A stretch of DNA of 64,000 nucleotides from Polyangium sp. 15x6 (lineage in GTDB: Bacteria; Myxococcota_A; Polyangia; Polyangiales; Polyangiaceae): the NCBI RefSeq assembly GCF_029960785.1, contig NZ_JASBQE010000068.1, positions 1 to 64,000 of the forward strand, in the 5' to 3' direction. The notes beneath the pieces are model-generated. The model saw only the letters and a program-made list of their open reading frames with translations, made no database searches and had not been told where the DNA came from. Every line of letters starts with the position of its first letter. The first letter of the stretch is position 1. Made by a program: the position numbers and the translations under genes. Below, in pieces: positions 41,791 through 50,576 of the stretch.

Positions 41791-43242
41791 TCAAGACCAG
41801 GCGACGAGACCGAGCTTCCGGACGCACGGCTCGACGACCTCTCTGAGCGCCTCGCGCCGGAGCGCGCCGAGCATCCGCGCCCCGAGCACGCCGAATTCCT
41901 CGTTTTCCACCGGCATCTTCGGCGGATCCTTTTCATGCATCGCTCGGGCCCGCTCGAACGCCCGCGCCGCGGCCTCGCGCGCCTCGTCCCCGAACGCGTC
42001 GAGCGCCCATTGCAAGGTTTTCCACGCGAGCGCCGCGTGCCGCGCCTCGTCCTCGGCGATCCGGGCGAGCGCGGCACGCAGGCCCTCGTCCTTCACCGAG
42101 CGCGCGACCTCCTGCCCCTCGGCCGCGCCGAGCGTCTCGCCCACGCAACCCTCGACGACCAGCGACTCCACGAACGAAACGACGTCGGTCGCGAGCCGCG
42201 CCGTCGCCTCCGGCAGTTTGTCCGGGCCGATGGTTCGCCCGCCGATCCGGGAGGCGACGGCGTATTCGACCCGCGCGTGCTCCACCTCGTCACGCGCGGC
42301 GTTTTGCGCCTCGGCGAGCAGCTCCGCGGGCGCGCCGAGCGCGAGGAGCTGGAGCGAGAACCGCGCGAAGCTCGCGATCGAGGCATGCTCCATGGCCGCG
42401 ATGGCCGCGTGGTGCGCCGCGATCGCCTCGCGCGCGTCGGCGACGAGGTGCCCCACGTCGAAGACGAGCGGCGCTCGCCAGTCCGCGCGGTCGCGGGGAC
42501 GGGCGGCGCGGGCCTCGCCTTCCACGACGAGGGGACGGCCGATCACGCAAGACATCGACGCGCATTGCCAGGTCGGCTTCGCGCCCTTCGGCCCGATCGC
42601 CACGCAGGCGCCGCCGGGCCGCGGCGTACTCCCGCAATCCGCGTCGCTCTTGCAGCTATCCTCCTTCGTCCGGCAAGCGAGCGTGACCTGTTCGAAACAT
42701 CCATTGAAATACGTCGACAAACCGCAGGAGCCTGCGCCACAATCGGCGTCGGTGCTGCAGGACGCGTCCCCGCAGACGGAGTGGCGCGCGCGCAGGGCGC
42801 CCGTGCCCTTGCAGACGCAGGCCTTTCCGGCGCCGCAGTCGTCGTCGGTCTCGCACGAATAGGTGCAGCCGCAATACGTCCCCACCTGCCCGACCCCGCT
42901 CGTACACTTGCCGTGCGGATGCTCCGTGCAATCGGCGTCCGTCTTGCAGGACTGGTGTCTCTCCGTGCCCGCGCAGGCGGGGATGTCGATCGTCGCGTCG
43001 CACGTCACGCGGCTCGCGCGGTGGACGTTGCCGTTTTTCTCGGCCACCCAGCCGACGCCCTTCGGCTTTTCCGGCTCGGGCTCGCCGTCGGGCGGGGGCT
43101 CGGCCGTCGCGCTCGCGGGCGACGTGGGGATGGCGACGACGGCGCCGTCGCCGGCGCCGGACGGGGCCGGAGGCGAGGCCGAGCACGCGGCTCCGCCGAT
43201 CGCGACGAGGAGGGAGAGGCGTAAACTTCCGTAACGATCCAC
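41791..43242 (-). CDS. Cys-rich lipoprotein with ferritin-like domain (paralogue 1)
   Basis: 483 residues from GTG 43242 (start uncertain; signal and Cys at IGGAACSAS). After a Pro/Glu linker there are about 170 residues of EGF/TNFR-like Cys blocks (CKTDADCTEHPHGKC, CGCTYSCETDDDCGAGKAC). The C-terminal 220 residues form a four-helix bundle with ferritin-like carboxylate/His pairs: MEHASIASFARF, DEVEHARVEY, VGETLGAAEG and EDEARHAALAW. It is presumably a diiron protein anchored outside the inner membrane. A second copy of this architecture is at 48618. Possible roles are metal storage or oxidation. Confidence 0.75.
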   Translation of the reverse strand: MDRYGSLRLSLLVAIGGAACSASPPAPSGAGDGAVVAIPTSPASATAEPPPDGEPEPEKPKGVGWVAEKNGNVHRASRVTCDATIDIPACAGTERHQSCKTDADCTEHPHGKCTSGVGQVGTYCGCTYSCETDDDCGAGKACVCKGTGALRARHSVCGDASCSTDADCGAGSCGLSTYFNGCFEQVTLACRTKEDSCKSDADCGSTPRPGGACVAIGPKGAKPTWQCASMSCVIGRPLVVEGEARAARPRDRADWRAPLVFDVGHLVADAREAIAAHHAAIAAMEHASIASFARFSLQLLALGAPAELLAEAQNAARDEVEHARVEYAVASRIGGRTIGPDKLPEATARLATDVVSFVESLVVEGCVGETLGAAEGQEVARSVKDEGLRAALARIAEDEARHAALAWKTLQWALDAFGDEAREAAARAFERARAMHEKDPPKMPVENEEFGVLGARMLGALRREALREVVEPCVRKLGLVAWS

Positions 43243-43288
43243 GCCGCGAGCGTACCACAGTTCCGCGCGGCGATGTCGCGCCTCGTGG

Positions 43289-43687
43289 CTACGAGATGCG
43301 CGAGGGTGTCTTCGCAACCAGCGCGTCGCGGATCTGCGCGAGGAGGTCGTGATCCGACTCCTCGGGCGGCGGGGGCGCCGCGGGTCGCGGCCGCCGCATC
43401 GCATTGAGGGCCTTGACGAACAGGAACAGCGCAAAACCCACGATCAAGAAATTGACCACGGCGGTCAGGAACTTCCCGTACTCGATCACCCCATTGCCGA
43501 GCCGGAACGTGAGCGCGTCGAAGTTCGGTTTGCCGAAGATCGCCGCGATCAGGTTCATCAGGATGCCGTCCGTGAACGCGGTGACCACGGCATTGAACGA
43601 CGCGCCGAGCACGACGGCGATCGCGAGATCGATGACGTTGCCGCGGGAAATGAAGTCCTTGAATTCCTTGACGACGGCATGTGCCAT
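43289..43687 (-). CDS. mscL: Large-conductance mechanosensitive channel MscL
   Basis: 132 residues from ATG 43687, standard for the family. VVKEFKDFISRGNVIDLAIA gives the N-terminal helix plus TM1 (the classical FKxFxxRGNVxDLAVxVIxG pattern), then a short periplasmic loop and TM2 (GKFLTAVVNFLIVGFALFLF). The cytoplasmic bundle contains a Pro-rich linker and EESDHDLLAQIRDAL. It releases solutes on hypo-osmotic shock. Confidence 0.95.
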   Translation of the reverse strand: MAHAVVKEFKDFISRGNVIDLAIAVVLGASFNAVVTAFTDGILMNLIAAIFGKPNFDALTFRLGNGVIEYGKFLTAVVNFLIVGFALFLFVKALNAMRRPRPAAPPPPEESDHDLLAQIRDALVAKTPSRIS

Positions 43688-43820
43688 GGCTGGCCCCCCT
43701 CCCGAACAAATTGTGCACGGGGCGTGCCACGAAATGTCGGCCCGCCAGGTTCTGGAACGCGTCGTGCAGCGGCCGCCCCCGACCAAGACAGGTCGCCCCC
43801 GACCCACGAAGGAGGGCTCG

Positions 43821-45059
43821 ATGATGCGGACACAGTGGATCCTGGGTACGATTTTGGTGTTCTCGCTCGTCGCGTGCGGCAGCAAGGAGGGAGACGCGAG
43901 CGCCCCGCTCCGGATACCCACGTATCACGAGGACGTGGCGCCCATCCTCGCCGAGCATTGCCGGAGCTGCCACGAGAAGGATGGCATTGCCCCGTTTCCC
44001 CTCGTCGATTACGAGGACGCGCGCCGCACTGCCGAGGCGATCCGCATCGCCACGGCTTCGCGCAGCATGCCCCCGTTCGTCCTCGACAACAGCGGCGAAT
44101 GCAACACGTACGTCGAGGGCCGCTGGCTCTCGGACGCGCAGATCGACACGATCACGGCCTGGGCCCGCGCCGGCGCGCCCGAGGGCGAGAAGTCGGTGGA
44201 CGGCCCCCCCGCGCCGACGGCCCTCGAAAAGCTCGATCGGGTCGACCTGACCATCGACATGAAGGACACGTATACCCCGGATGCCGCGAAATTCGACGAT
44301 TACCGGTGCTCCGTGCTCGATCCCGGGCTCACGGAGGACATGTTCATCACCGGCTTCCACGTTCGTCCGGGCGTACCGTCGATGCTGCACCACCTCACGC
44401 TTTACTCCATCGACACGAAGGAATCGGAGGCCGAGGCCGAGGCGCGCGACGCGAGCGAGCCCGGATTCGGGTATTCGTGCATCGACGACATCCACGTGAC
44501 GGACGCGCGGTGGCTCGTCGGCGCGGGCCCGGGCAGCGGGGCGCTCCGCTTCCCCGAGGGCACGGGGCTCCGCATGCGCGCGGGGCGGAAGACGATCTTG
44601 CAGATCCATTACAACCAAGAAAATGGGCGCCACGCCGATCGCACCCAGATCGACCTCGTGCTCGAAAAGAGCGTCCCGAAGGAGGCCACCGTGCAGCGCA
44701 TCGCGGCCACGAACCTGCTCTTGCCGCCGAAGCAGCCGAGCGTCGACCAGAGCGCGAGCATGCCCGTGTCCATGAACATCAGGTTGTGGGGGCTCTGGCC
44801 GCACATGCACAAGCTCGGCAAGGGGATGCACGTCTCGGCTTTGCAGGGCGGCGAGGAGAAATGCCTGGCCCGCGTGAACAACTGGGATTTCCACTGGCAG
44901 GGGTTCGCCCATTACACGAAGCCCATCGACCTCTCGTGGGGCGACCTGATGCGCATCACGTGCACGTACGACACGCTCGGGCGCGACACGACGACGACCT
45001 GGGGCCAGGGCACGAACGACGAGATGTGCATCGCGTTTTTCTACCTGACGGAAAATTGA
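43821..45059 (+). CDS. Lipoprotein fusing a c-type haem domain to a copper monooxygenase domain
   Basis: 412 residues from ATG 43821 (GAAGGAGGG upstream), with lipobox SLVACG. Residues about 33-120 form a small cytochrome-like domain with CRSCHEKDG (haem CxxCH at 47-51) and SRSMPPFVLD (possible Met ligand). Residues about 150-412 match the copper type II ascorbate-dependent monooxygenase C-terminal fold (PHM/DBH class): PSMLHHLTLYSID with adjacent His, KTILQIHYN, and WPHMHKLGKGM with the HxH/Met site. It is probably an envelope monooxygenase reduced through its own haem. Confidence 0.8.
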   Translation: MMRTQWILGTILVFSLVACGSKEGDASAPLRIPTYHEDVAPILAEHCRSCHEKDGIAPFPLVDYEDARRTAEAIRIATASRSMPPFVLDNSGECNTYVEGRWLSDAQIDTITAWARAGAPEGEKSVDGPPAPTALEKLDRVDLTIDMKDTYTPDAAKFDDYRCSVLDPGLTEDMFITGFHVRPGVPSMLHHLTLYSIDTKESEAEAEARDASEPGFGYSCIDDIHVTDARWLVGAGPGSGALRFPEGTGLRMRAGRKTILQIHYNQENGRHADRTQIDLVLEKSVPKEATVQRIAATNLLLPPKQPSVDQSASMPVSMNIRLWGLWPHMHKLGKGMHVSALQGGEEKCLARVNNWDFHWQGFAHYTKPIDLSWGDLMRITCTYDTLGRDTTTTWGQGTNDEMCIAFFYLTEN

Positions 45060-45147
45060 TGTCCGGGGCGGCCGGCGCTCTTTCCCGAACCCTGCCGATC
45101 GTGGAGCGCTTGACAGCATGCGGAAAAAGCGGTTTGTTTGATGGGCA

Positions 45148-45702
45148 ATGATTATTGCCCGACGAACTCTGCTCACCTTCGGAATCACCCTCCTCGCGGC
45201 GACGACGTTGCCGAGCGCGACCGCCCTGGCCGTGCTCACGGAGCAAAGCGCCGCCCCGAACGCGCGTGTCGAGGACGCCGAGGGGAAAGCCGTGGAGATC
45301 AAGTCGCTGAAGGGAAAGCCGATCGTCATCGTCTACGACGACCGGACGTCGGCGCCGAAGAGCGAGGCATTCCGGCGTGAGCTCGTCAAGCTCCTGAAAT
45401 CGGGGCCGTACGCGTCGAAGGTGTCGCTCCTGCTCGTCGCGGACGTGAGCCCCTACGATTTCTGGCCGGCGCGCGGCAGCGTGAAGGACGCCGTCCGCGA
45501 GGAGACGAAGAAACAGGGGACGACGGTCTATTGCGATTGGACCGGCGGGATGCGCTCGGCCTACAAGCTGAAGAACGAGATCACGAGCGTGGTGATGGTG
45601 GGCAAGGACGGCAAGGTGATGTTCGCCAAGGAAGGCGTGCCCGCGGGCGCAGACCAGAAGCGGCTCGTCGACGCGCTGAAGGCCGAGGTCGAGGGGAGCT
45701 GA
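45148..45702 (+). CDS. Exported thioredoxin-fold protein lacking CxxC
   Basis: 184 residues from ATG 45148. Twin-Arg-like start IIARRTLLTFGITLLAATTL, then a thioredoxin/peroxiredoxin-type fold: GKAVEIKSLKGKPIVIVYDD, VSLLLVADVSPYDFWP, SVVMVGKDGKVMFAKEG. There is no CxxC, and the single Cys (YCDW) is not at the redox site, so it resembles YtfJ-type proteins more than a thiol-disulfide enzyme. It begins 88 bp after the haem-copper monooxygenase gene and may assist it; this is inferred from order only. Confidence 0.7.
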   Translation: MIIARRTLLTFGITLLAATTLPSATALAVLTEQSAAPNARVEDAEGKAVEIKSLKGKPIVIVYDDRTSAPKSEAFRRELVKLLKSGPYASKVSLLLVADVSPYDFWPARGSVKDAVREETKKQGTTVYCDWTGGMRSAYKLKNEITSVVMVGKDGKVMFAKEGVPAGADQKRLVDALKAEVEGS

Positions 45703-45754
45703 AGAGCGTTCGCAGGATGGCCGCTGCGGTTCGGTCGCGGTAGGATGCGCCGCG

Positions 45755-47401
45755 ATGTCCACCGCCGTCGCGGCGCCCCGGCCCTGGCTCTTCGGCCCGT
45801 GGCCCGATCTCCTGCTCGGATGCGGGATCGGGTACGGGCTCGTCGTCGTCGCGCTCGCCGCGATCGGCGCGCCGATGGGCTCGCTCGAAGGGTGGCTGCC
45901 GCTCGTCGTGCTCGTGACCGGGATCCCGCATTACGGGGCGACGCTGCTCCGGGTCTACGGAACGGAATCTGCGCGGCGTCGGTATTTTCTTTATGCCTTC
46001 CCCCTCGGTTTCCTGGTCTGGGGGGCGTTCGCGGCGTCGTTCGCCGCGCCGCGGCTCGGGACGTGGCTCATCACGCTCTATCTCACGTGGAGCCCATGGC
46101 ATTACACGGCGCAGAACTTCGGGCTCGTGATGATGTTCCTGCGCCGCGCGGGGATCACGCCGAGCCCCGCGCTCCGGCGGCTCGTCTGGATCTCGTTCGT
46201 CCTCTCGTTCGTCCTCGTCTTCGCGAACATCCACGGCTCCGCTTCGGCCGGCGGGGCCGATCCTCTGCAAGCAGCGAGCGCCTCCTATCGATTCGCGCCG
46301 CTCGGGATTCCCACGGGGTTTGCCCTGGGCGCGCTTTCCGTCGCGGGGGCTTCGTACGTGGTGGTGACGGGGCTCGTGATCCGGAAGCTCGGAAAGCTCG
46401 CCGCGATTTCGCGCCTCGTGCCGGCGCTTTCGCTCGTCGCGAGCCAGGCCGCGTGGTTCGTCCTGCCCGTGCTGCTCGGCCTCTTGCGGCCGGCGCTGTA
46501 TGGTCCGAAAGGGGCGACGGCGCTCGCGTTCATCTGGGTCGCGATCGCGCACAGCGTGCAATATCTGTGGATCTCGTTCCATTACGCGCGTGCCTCCGGG
46601 AGCGTGGCCAAGGCGGCGCCGGCGGGGCTCGCGTATCTCGGAAAAACCGTGCTGGCGGGCTCGGCGATCTGGGTGCTGCCCGCGATCGTCTGCGCGCCGG
46701 GCGCGCTCGGGATCCTGCCGTTCGAGTCGGGGCTCGGGCTGCTCGTGGCGGCCGCCGTGAACGTGCACCACTTCATCCTCGACGGGGCGATCTGGAAGCT
46801 CCGGGACGGCGCGGTCGGGAATGTGCTGGTGGGCCAAACGAGCGCGGCGCCGCAAGCGGCACCGGCGGTGCGCGGCTTCGGGGCGTGGGTGCTGCGCGCG
46901 GCGTTCGTCGCGGTGGGGCTCGTGGCAGCGGGCGCCTGGGCAGCGTCGGCCTGGGAAAAGGAAATGGGGATCCGGCGCGCGGCGGCGGCCGGGGACCTCG
47001 CGCGGGTCGAGGCAGCGGCGCAGAGGCTCGCGCTCCTCGGGCGGGATGGGCCGCGGATTCATGTGGCGATCGGACGGCTCTACGAGGCGCGCGGAGAGAA
47101 GGACGCGGCGCACGCGGCGTACGAGGCGGCGCTCGCGCTCGACCCCGAGGACGCGACGGCGCTCGATCGGATCGCGGAGTCGTGGATCAAGCGCGGGGAT
47201 TTCCAGCGAGCGCTCGACGCGCGGTATCGAGCCGCACGAAACGCGCCGGATCGCCCGGCCTTCCGGCGTCGCTACGAGGAGCTGCTCGCGCGATTGCAGG
47301 CGCCCCCGGAGGCGGGGGACACGGAGGTTATCGTGGTCGGAGGGGCCGCCCCGGCGAGCGAGGCGGACGCTGCCACGCAGACGTCACGCACGACGCCTTG
47401 A
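45755..47401 (+). CDS. Polytopic membrane protein with C-terminal TPRs
   Basis: 548 residues. About ten hydrophobic segments cover residues 12-400 (GIGYGLVVVALAAIGAP, YLTWSPWHYTAQNFGLVMMF, WVAIAHSVQYLWISFHYARA, NVHHFILDGAIWKLR). The conserved His-rich signatures SPWHY, AHSVQYLWISFHY and NVHHFILDG at TM ends look like metal- or haem-binding or catalytic sites of an integral membrane enzyme. The last 140 residues hold two TPRs (IGRLYEARGEKDAAHAAYEA). No family name is recognised. It lies 52 bp after the thioredoxin-fold gene. Confidence 0.7.
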   Translation: MSTAVAAPRPWLFGPWPDLLLGCGIGYGLVVVALAAIGAPMGSLEGWLPLVVLVTGIPHYGATLLRVYGTESARRRYFLYAFPLGFLVWGAFAASFAAPRLGTWLITLYLTWSPWHYTAQNFGLVMMFLRRAGITPSPALRRLVWISFVLSFVLVFANIHGSASAGGADPLQAASASYRFAPLGIPTGFALGALSVAGASYVVVTGLVIRKLGKLAAISRLVPALSLVASQAAWFVLPVLLGLLRPALYGPKGATALAFIWVAIAHSVQYLWISFHYARASGSVAKAAPAGLAYLGKTVLAGSAIWVLPAIVCAPGALGILPFESGLGLLVAAAVNVHHFILDGAIWKLRDGAVGNVLVGQTSAAPQAAPAVRGFGAWVLRAAFVAVGLVAAGAWAASAWEKEMGIRRAAAAGDLARVEAAAQRLALLGRDGPRIHVAIGRLYEARGEKDAAHAAYEAALALDPEDATALDRIAESWIKRGDFQRALDARYRAARNAPDRPAFRRRYEELLARLQAPPEAGDTEVIVVGGAAPASEADAATQTSRTTP

Positions 47402-47435
47402 AGACCGGGACGAACGGAGTATGGTGGCGCCCGCC

Positions 47436-48659
47436 ATGCGATTCGCCGTCTTCGTCACGCCCTTTTTCAACGAGAGTGCCATCCGATTCCTCGCCGCCCT
47501 GCTCGACGTGCCGGGCCTGCGGCTCGCGATCGTGAGCCAGGACGTCGAGGAGAACCTGCCGGCGGTGCTCCTCGACCGGGTCGTGAAGCATTTTCGCGTG
47601 AGCGACGTGCAGGACACGGCGGAGCTCGTGGCGGCGACGCGCTGGATCCACGCGAACGTCGCGCCCGTCGACCGGCTGCTCGCCGTGAGCGAGTTCGTGC
47701 AGGTCGCGGTCGCCGAGGCGCGGGACGCGCTCGGGCTGCCGGGGCCGGGCGCGGAGGTGATCCGGAACTTCCGCGACAAACCGCGCATGAAAGACGTGCT
47801 CCGCGCGGCGGGATTGCCCTGCGCGCGTCACCACCTCGCCCCGGACGAGGCCGAGGCGCGGCGCTTCGCGGCCGAGGTGGGTTTTCCGCTGGTCGCGAAG
47901 CCCCCGGCCGGCGTGGGCTCGGCGAGCACGTTCGTCGTGAAGGACGCGGCCGAGCTCGATCGCGTGCTCGCGCAGAGCTCGCCGACCCCGGCGTCCCCCG
48001 TACTGCTCGAGGAGTTCGTGCGCGGGGCGGAGCACACGTTCGACGCGGTGGTGATCGACGGCAAGCCCGTCTGGTACTCGATCTCGCGGTATCTGCCGAA
48101 TCCGATCGAGGTCGTGGAGAACCCGTGGATCCAGTGGTGCGTGCTCCTGCCGCGCGACATCAGCGGGCCTGAGTTCGCTCCGATCAGGGAGCTCGGGTTC
48201 CGGGCGCTCTCGGTGCTCGGGCTGGAGACGGGCATTTGCCACATGGAGTGGTTCCGGCAAAAGGACGGGCGGATCGTGCTCTCGGAGGTCGCGGCGCGGC
48301 CGGGCGGGGCGCAGCTCATGAACCTGAACGCGCGCGCCCACGATTTCGACATGTACGGGCAGGTCGCGCGGCTCATCGCATTCGATACGTTCGAGGCGCC
48401 GCGCGAGCGGAAGTACGCGACGGGCGCGGCGTTCCTGCGCGGGCAGGCGCCGGGCGTGGTGCACGAGGTGTGGGGGATCGAGCAGGCGGAGCGCAAGCTC
48501 GACGGGATGATCACGGACGTGAAATGGCCGAAGGTCGGCGAGCCGCGGTCGGCGAGTTACGAGGGCGAAGGGTATGTGCTGGTCCGCCACCCGGAGACGG
48601 AGGGCGTCGCGGAGGCGTTACGCGAGATTGTCCAGCTCGTGCGCGTCATCTCGCACTGA
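47436..48659 (+). CDS. ATP-grasp superfamily ligase
   Basis: About 407 residues from ATG 47436 (ATG 47421 is an alternative closer to GGAG). The N-terminal Rossmann-like domain begins MRFAVFVTPFFNESAIRFL; the ATP-grasp core has KPRMKDVLRAAGLPCARHH, FPLVAKPPAGVGSASTFVV, PVLLEEFVRGAEHTFDAVV and VLSEVAARPGGAQ with the metal-binding Glu. It forms an acyl-phosphate and ligates an amine, as in carboxylate-amine ligases such as carnosine- or biotin-carboxylase-like enzymes; substrates are unknown. Its 3' end overlaps the convergent lipoprotein gene by 42 bp. Confidence 0.8.
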   Translation: MRFAVFVTPFFNESAIRFLAALLDVPGLRLAIVSQDVEENLPAVLLDRVVKHFRVSDVQDTAELVAATRWIHANVAPVDRLLAVSEFVQVAVAEARDALGLPGPGAEVIRNFRDKPRMKDVLRAAGLPCARHHLAPDEAEARRFAAEVGFPLVAKPPAGVGSASTFVVKDAAELDRVLAQSSPTPASPVLLEEFVRGAEHTFDAVVIDGKPVWYSISRYLPNPIEVVENPWIQWCVLLPRDISGPEFAPIRELGFRALSVLGLETGICHMEWFRQKDGRIVLSEVAARPGGAQLMNLNARAHDFDMYGQVARLIAFDTFEAPRERKYATGAAFLRGQAPGVVHEVWGIEQAERKLDGMITDVKWPKVGEPRSASYEGEGYVLVRHPETEGVAEALREIVQLVRVISH

Positions 48660-49967
48660 TCGGCGGGCGAGCGGCGCGCGGAGGAGCGTGCGCGCGGCGG
48701 GAAGGACGACGTCGGCCATCGCGCGGCGCATGACGTCGCGTTTTTCCGCGGCCGAGAGGCAGCCGTGGTCGGCGAGTTTGTCGGGGTCCGCGCCGGGGAC
48801 GGCGAGGACCTCGGGCTCGGGGCAAACGGCCATGGAGAATGCTTTTTCGAGGGCGCGTGCGACCTCGGGGCCGCCCGCTTCGAGCGCCCACGCGAGCGTG
48901 CGCCACGCGAGCTCGGCGTGTGTGGCCTCGTCCTCGGCGATCCAGACGAGCGTGGCCTTCACCGCGGGGTCCGTCGCGCGCAGGGCCTCTTCGCCCGCGA
49001 CGAGCGCGGAGAGCGTCTCGTTGACGGCGCCTTCGAGGGCCGTGGCGAGCGCGATGTCGGCGAGGGTCCGCCGGATCGAGAGCTCGGGCATGGGGAGCGT
49101 GCCAGGACCCACCGGCGCGCCCGCGTAGGCGCTGGCGAGGCCGAAGCAGAGTTTGGCGTGCCGCACCTCGTCCGCCAGGGCTTCCTGCGCGGCGGAGACG
49201 AGCGAGGCCGGGGCGCCCGCGCCGAGGAGCTCCAGGACGAACCGTGCGAACGAGGCGACGGAGGCGTGTTCGTAGAGACCCGAGCGCGTAAAATGGTCGG
49301 CGAGGGCGCGGCGCGTGGCGGGGTCGAGGTTCGATAGATTGGGTGGCTCGGCCAAACCTTGCCCGGCTTGCAGGAGCCAATCGGCGCGGGACGCGGGGTC
49401 GGCGGTGCGCGCTGCGCCGTCCACGACGAAGGGGCGGCCTTCGCACATCTCGAAGGTGATGGCCACGTTATAACAACACTGAGCGCTGATCGAGAGTTCC
49501 TGGCAGCCGAGGCCGGGATGATCGTAGCAGCAGGTCCCGGAGCCGACGCATTCGTCGGTGCCCTTGACCTGCTTCATGAGCTCGTCCTGGACCTGGCCGA
49601 GCGGGGGGCAGTTGCCGCCCACGGAGCCTTCGAGGCAAAGGAGACGATATTCGGCATTCGGGGGCGGCGGATTCTCACACGGGAGCGCGCCGCCCGCGCC
49701 CGTCCCGCCGACGCTGGAGCTGACGGTGCTGCTGACGGTGCTGCTGACGGCGCTGCCCAAATCGCCGCCGGTGCCGCCCCCCGTGGCGCCCGAGCCGCCC
49801 GAGCCGCCCGAGCCGCCCGTGCCGCCCGTTCCCGCTTCGATGACCACGTTTCCGCCGCACGCGGCCGCGGCCACGGCGAGGGTCGCGCCCGCGGTGACCC
49901 CCGCGGCTCGCAGGATTCGCGTGAAGAGCGCAACGGAGAGAGGAGAAGGATGTTTCGCGTGGGTCAT
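48618..49967 (-). CDS. Lipoprotein with Gly-rich spacer and ferritin-like domain (paralogue 2)
   Basis: 449 residues from ATG 49967. The lipobox is VAAAAC, followed by a Gly/Ser/Val spacer (TGGSGGSGGSGATGGG, SSTVSS repeats) and a Cys block of about 90 residues (GTCCYDHPGLGCQEL, QCCYNVAITFEMC). The C-terminal ferritin-like bundle has the same four signatures as the 41791 gene: YEHASVASFARFVLELLG, DEVRHAKLCF, NETLSALVAGE and EDEATHAELAW. Both share the bridge FVVDGAARTADPASRADW / LVVEGEARAARPRDRADW. It is therefore a distant paralogue, probably a surface diiron protein. Confidence 0.8.
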   Translation of the reverse strand: MTHAKHPSPLSVALFTRILRAAGVTAGATLAVAAAACGGNVVIEAGTGGTGGSGGSGGSGATGGGTGGDLGSAVSSTVSSTVSSSVGGTGAGGALPCENPPPPNAEYRLLCLEGSVGGNCPPLGQVQDELMKQVKGTDECVGSGTCCYDHPGLGCQELSISAQCCYNVAITFEMCEGRPFVVDGAARTADPASRADWLLQAGQGLAEPPNLSNLDPATRRALADHFTRSGLYEHASVASFARFVLELLGAGAPASLVSAAQEALADEVRHAKLCFGLASAYAGAPVGPGTLPMPELSIRRTLADIALATALEGAVNETLSALVAGEEALRATDPAVKATLVWIAEDEATHAELAWRTLAWALEAGGPEVARALEKAFSMAVCPEPEVLAVPGADPDKLADHGCLSAAEKRDVMRRAMADVVLPAARTLLRAPLARRSVRDDAHELDNLA

Positions 49968-50084
49968 GTTGTGCCTACCTCGATGCATCGAAGATCGCGG
50001 TGGCGCAGAGGCCACGCGGGATGGGACGTAATGCCTGCATCCGGGCGACGAGGGGTGGCAAGATTCGCGCCGGGCGCGAGGAAC

Positions 50085-50576
50085 TCAGGCGCGCGCGCGT
50101 TTGCGGGGCGCGGCGACGGGCTTTTTCGCCCTGGGGCCGGCCCAGCCGAAACGATCGAGGGAGACATTTCCGCGCGTATCGAACGTGACGCCCTCGGATT
50201 CGAGGAGCGCGCGCTGGAGGGCGCCGCCGACGGGATCCTTGATCGTGACGGCCGCGCGATTGCGCGGACGGCTGCCGAGGACACGCTGCCACGGGACGGA
50301 GCTGCCGCCGCCGGGGTCCTTCAGCGCGGCGAGGGCGAATCCAACGTGGCGCGCCGAGCGCGGGTGCCCGGCGAGGGCGGCGATCACGCCATAGGTGGTG
50401 ACGCGGCCGCGAGGAATGCGGCGGACGACGCGGTAGAAGTCTTGCCACCAGGAAACCGGCTCGACGGTGTCGTCAGGCTCGGCGCGCGAGACCCGGGCCC
50501 GCGTCGTCAGAGCCGTTTTCGTGGCCTTCTTCGCGGGCATCTTTTTCGATTTCGACGTCGCGCCGCGGGCGCTCAC
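50085..50576 (-). CDS. Alkyltransferase-like (ATL) DNA-repair protein
   Basis: 163 residues from GTG 50576, overlapping the previous stop (GTGA) with GAGGAG upstream. The basic N-terminal tail (KKMPAKKATK) precedes the MGMT-type DNA-binding domain: FYRVVRRIPRGRVTTYGVIA, RSARHVGFALAAL, then VPWQRVLG. In true O6-alkylguanine transferases this is PCHR; here the reactive Cys is Trp96 and the His is Gln, as in ATL proteins, which flip and flag damaged guanine for nucleotide-excision repair. It cannot demethylate. Being the third gene of a glycogen operon is odd. Confidence 0.85.
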   Translation of the reverse strand: MSARGATSKSKKMPAKKATKTALTTRARVSRAEPDDTVEPVSWWQDFYRVVRRIPRGRVTTYGVIAALAGHPRSARHVGFALAALKDPGGGSSVPWQRVLGSRPRNRAAVTIKDPVGGALQRALLESEGVTFDTRGNVSLDRFGWAGPRAKKPVAAPRKRARA

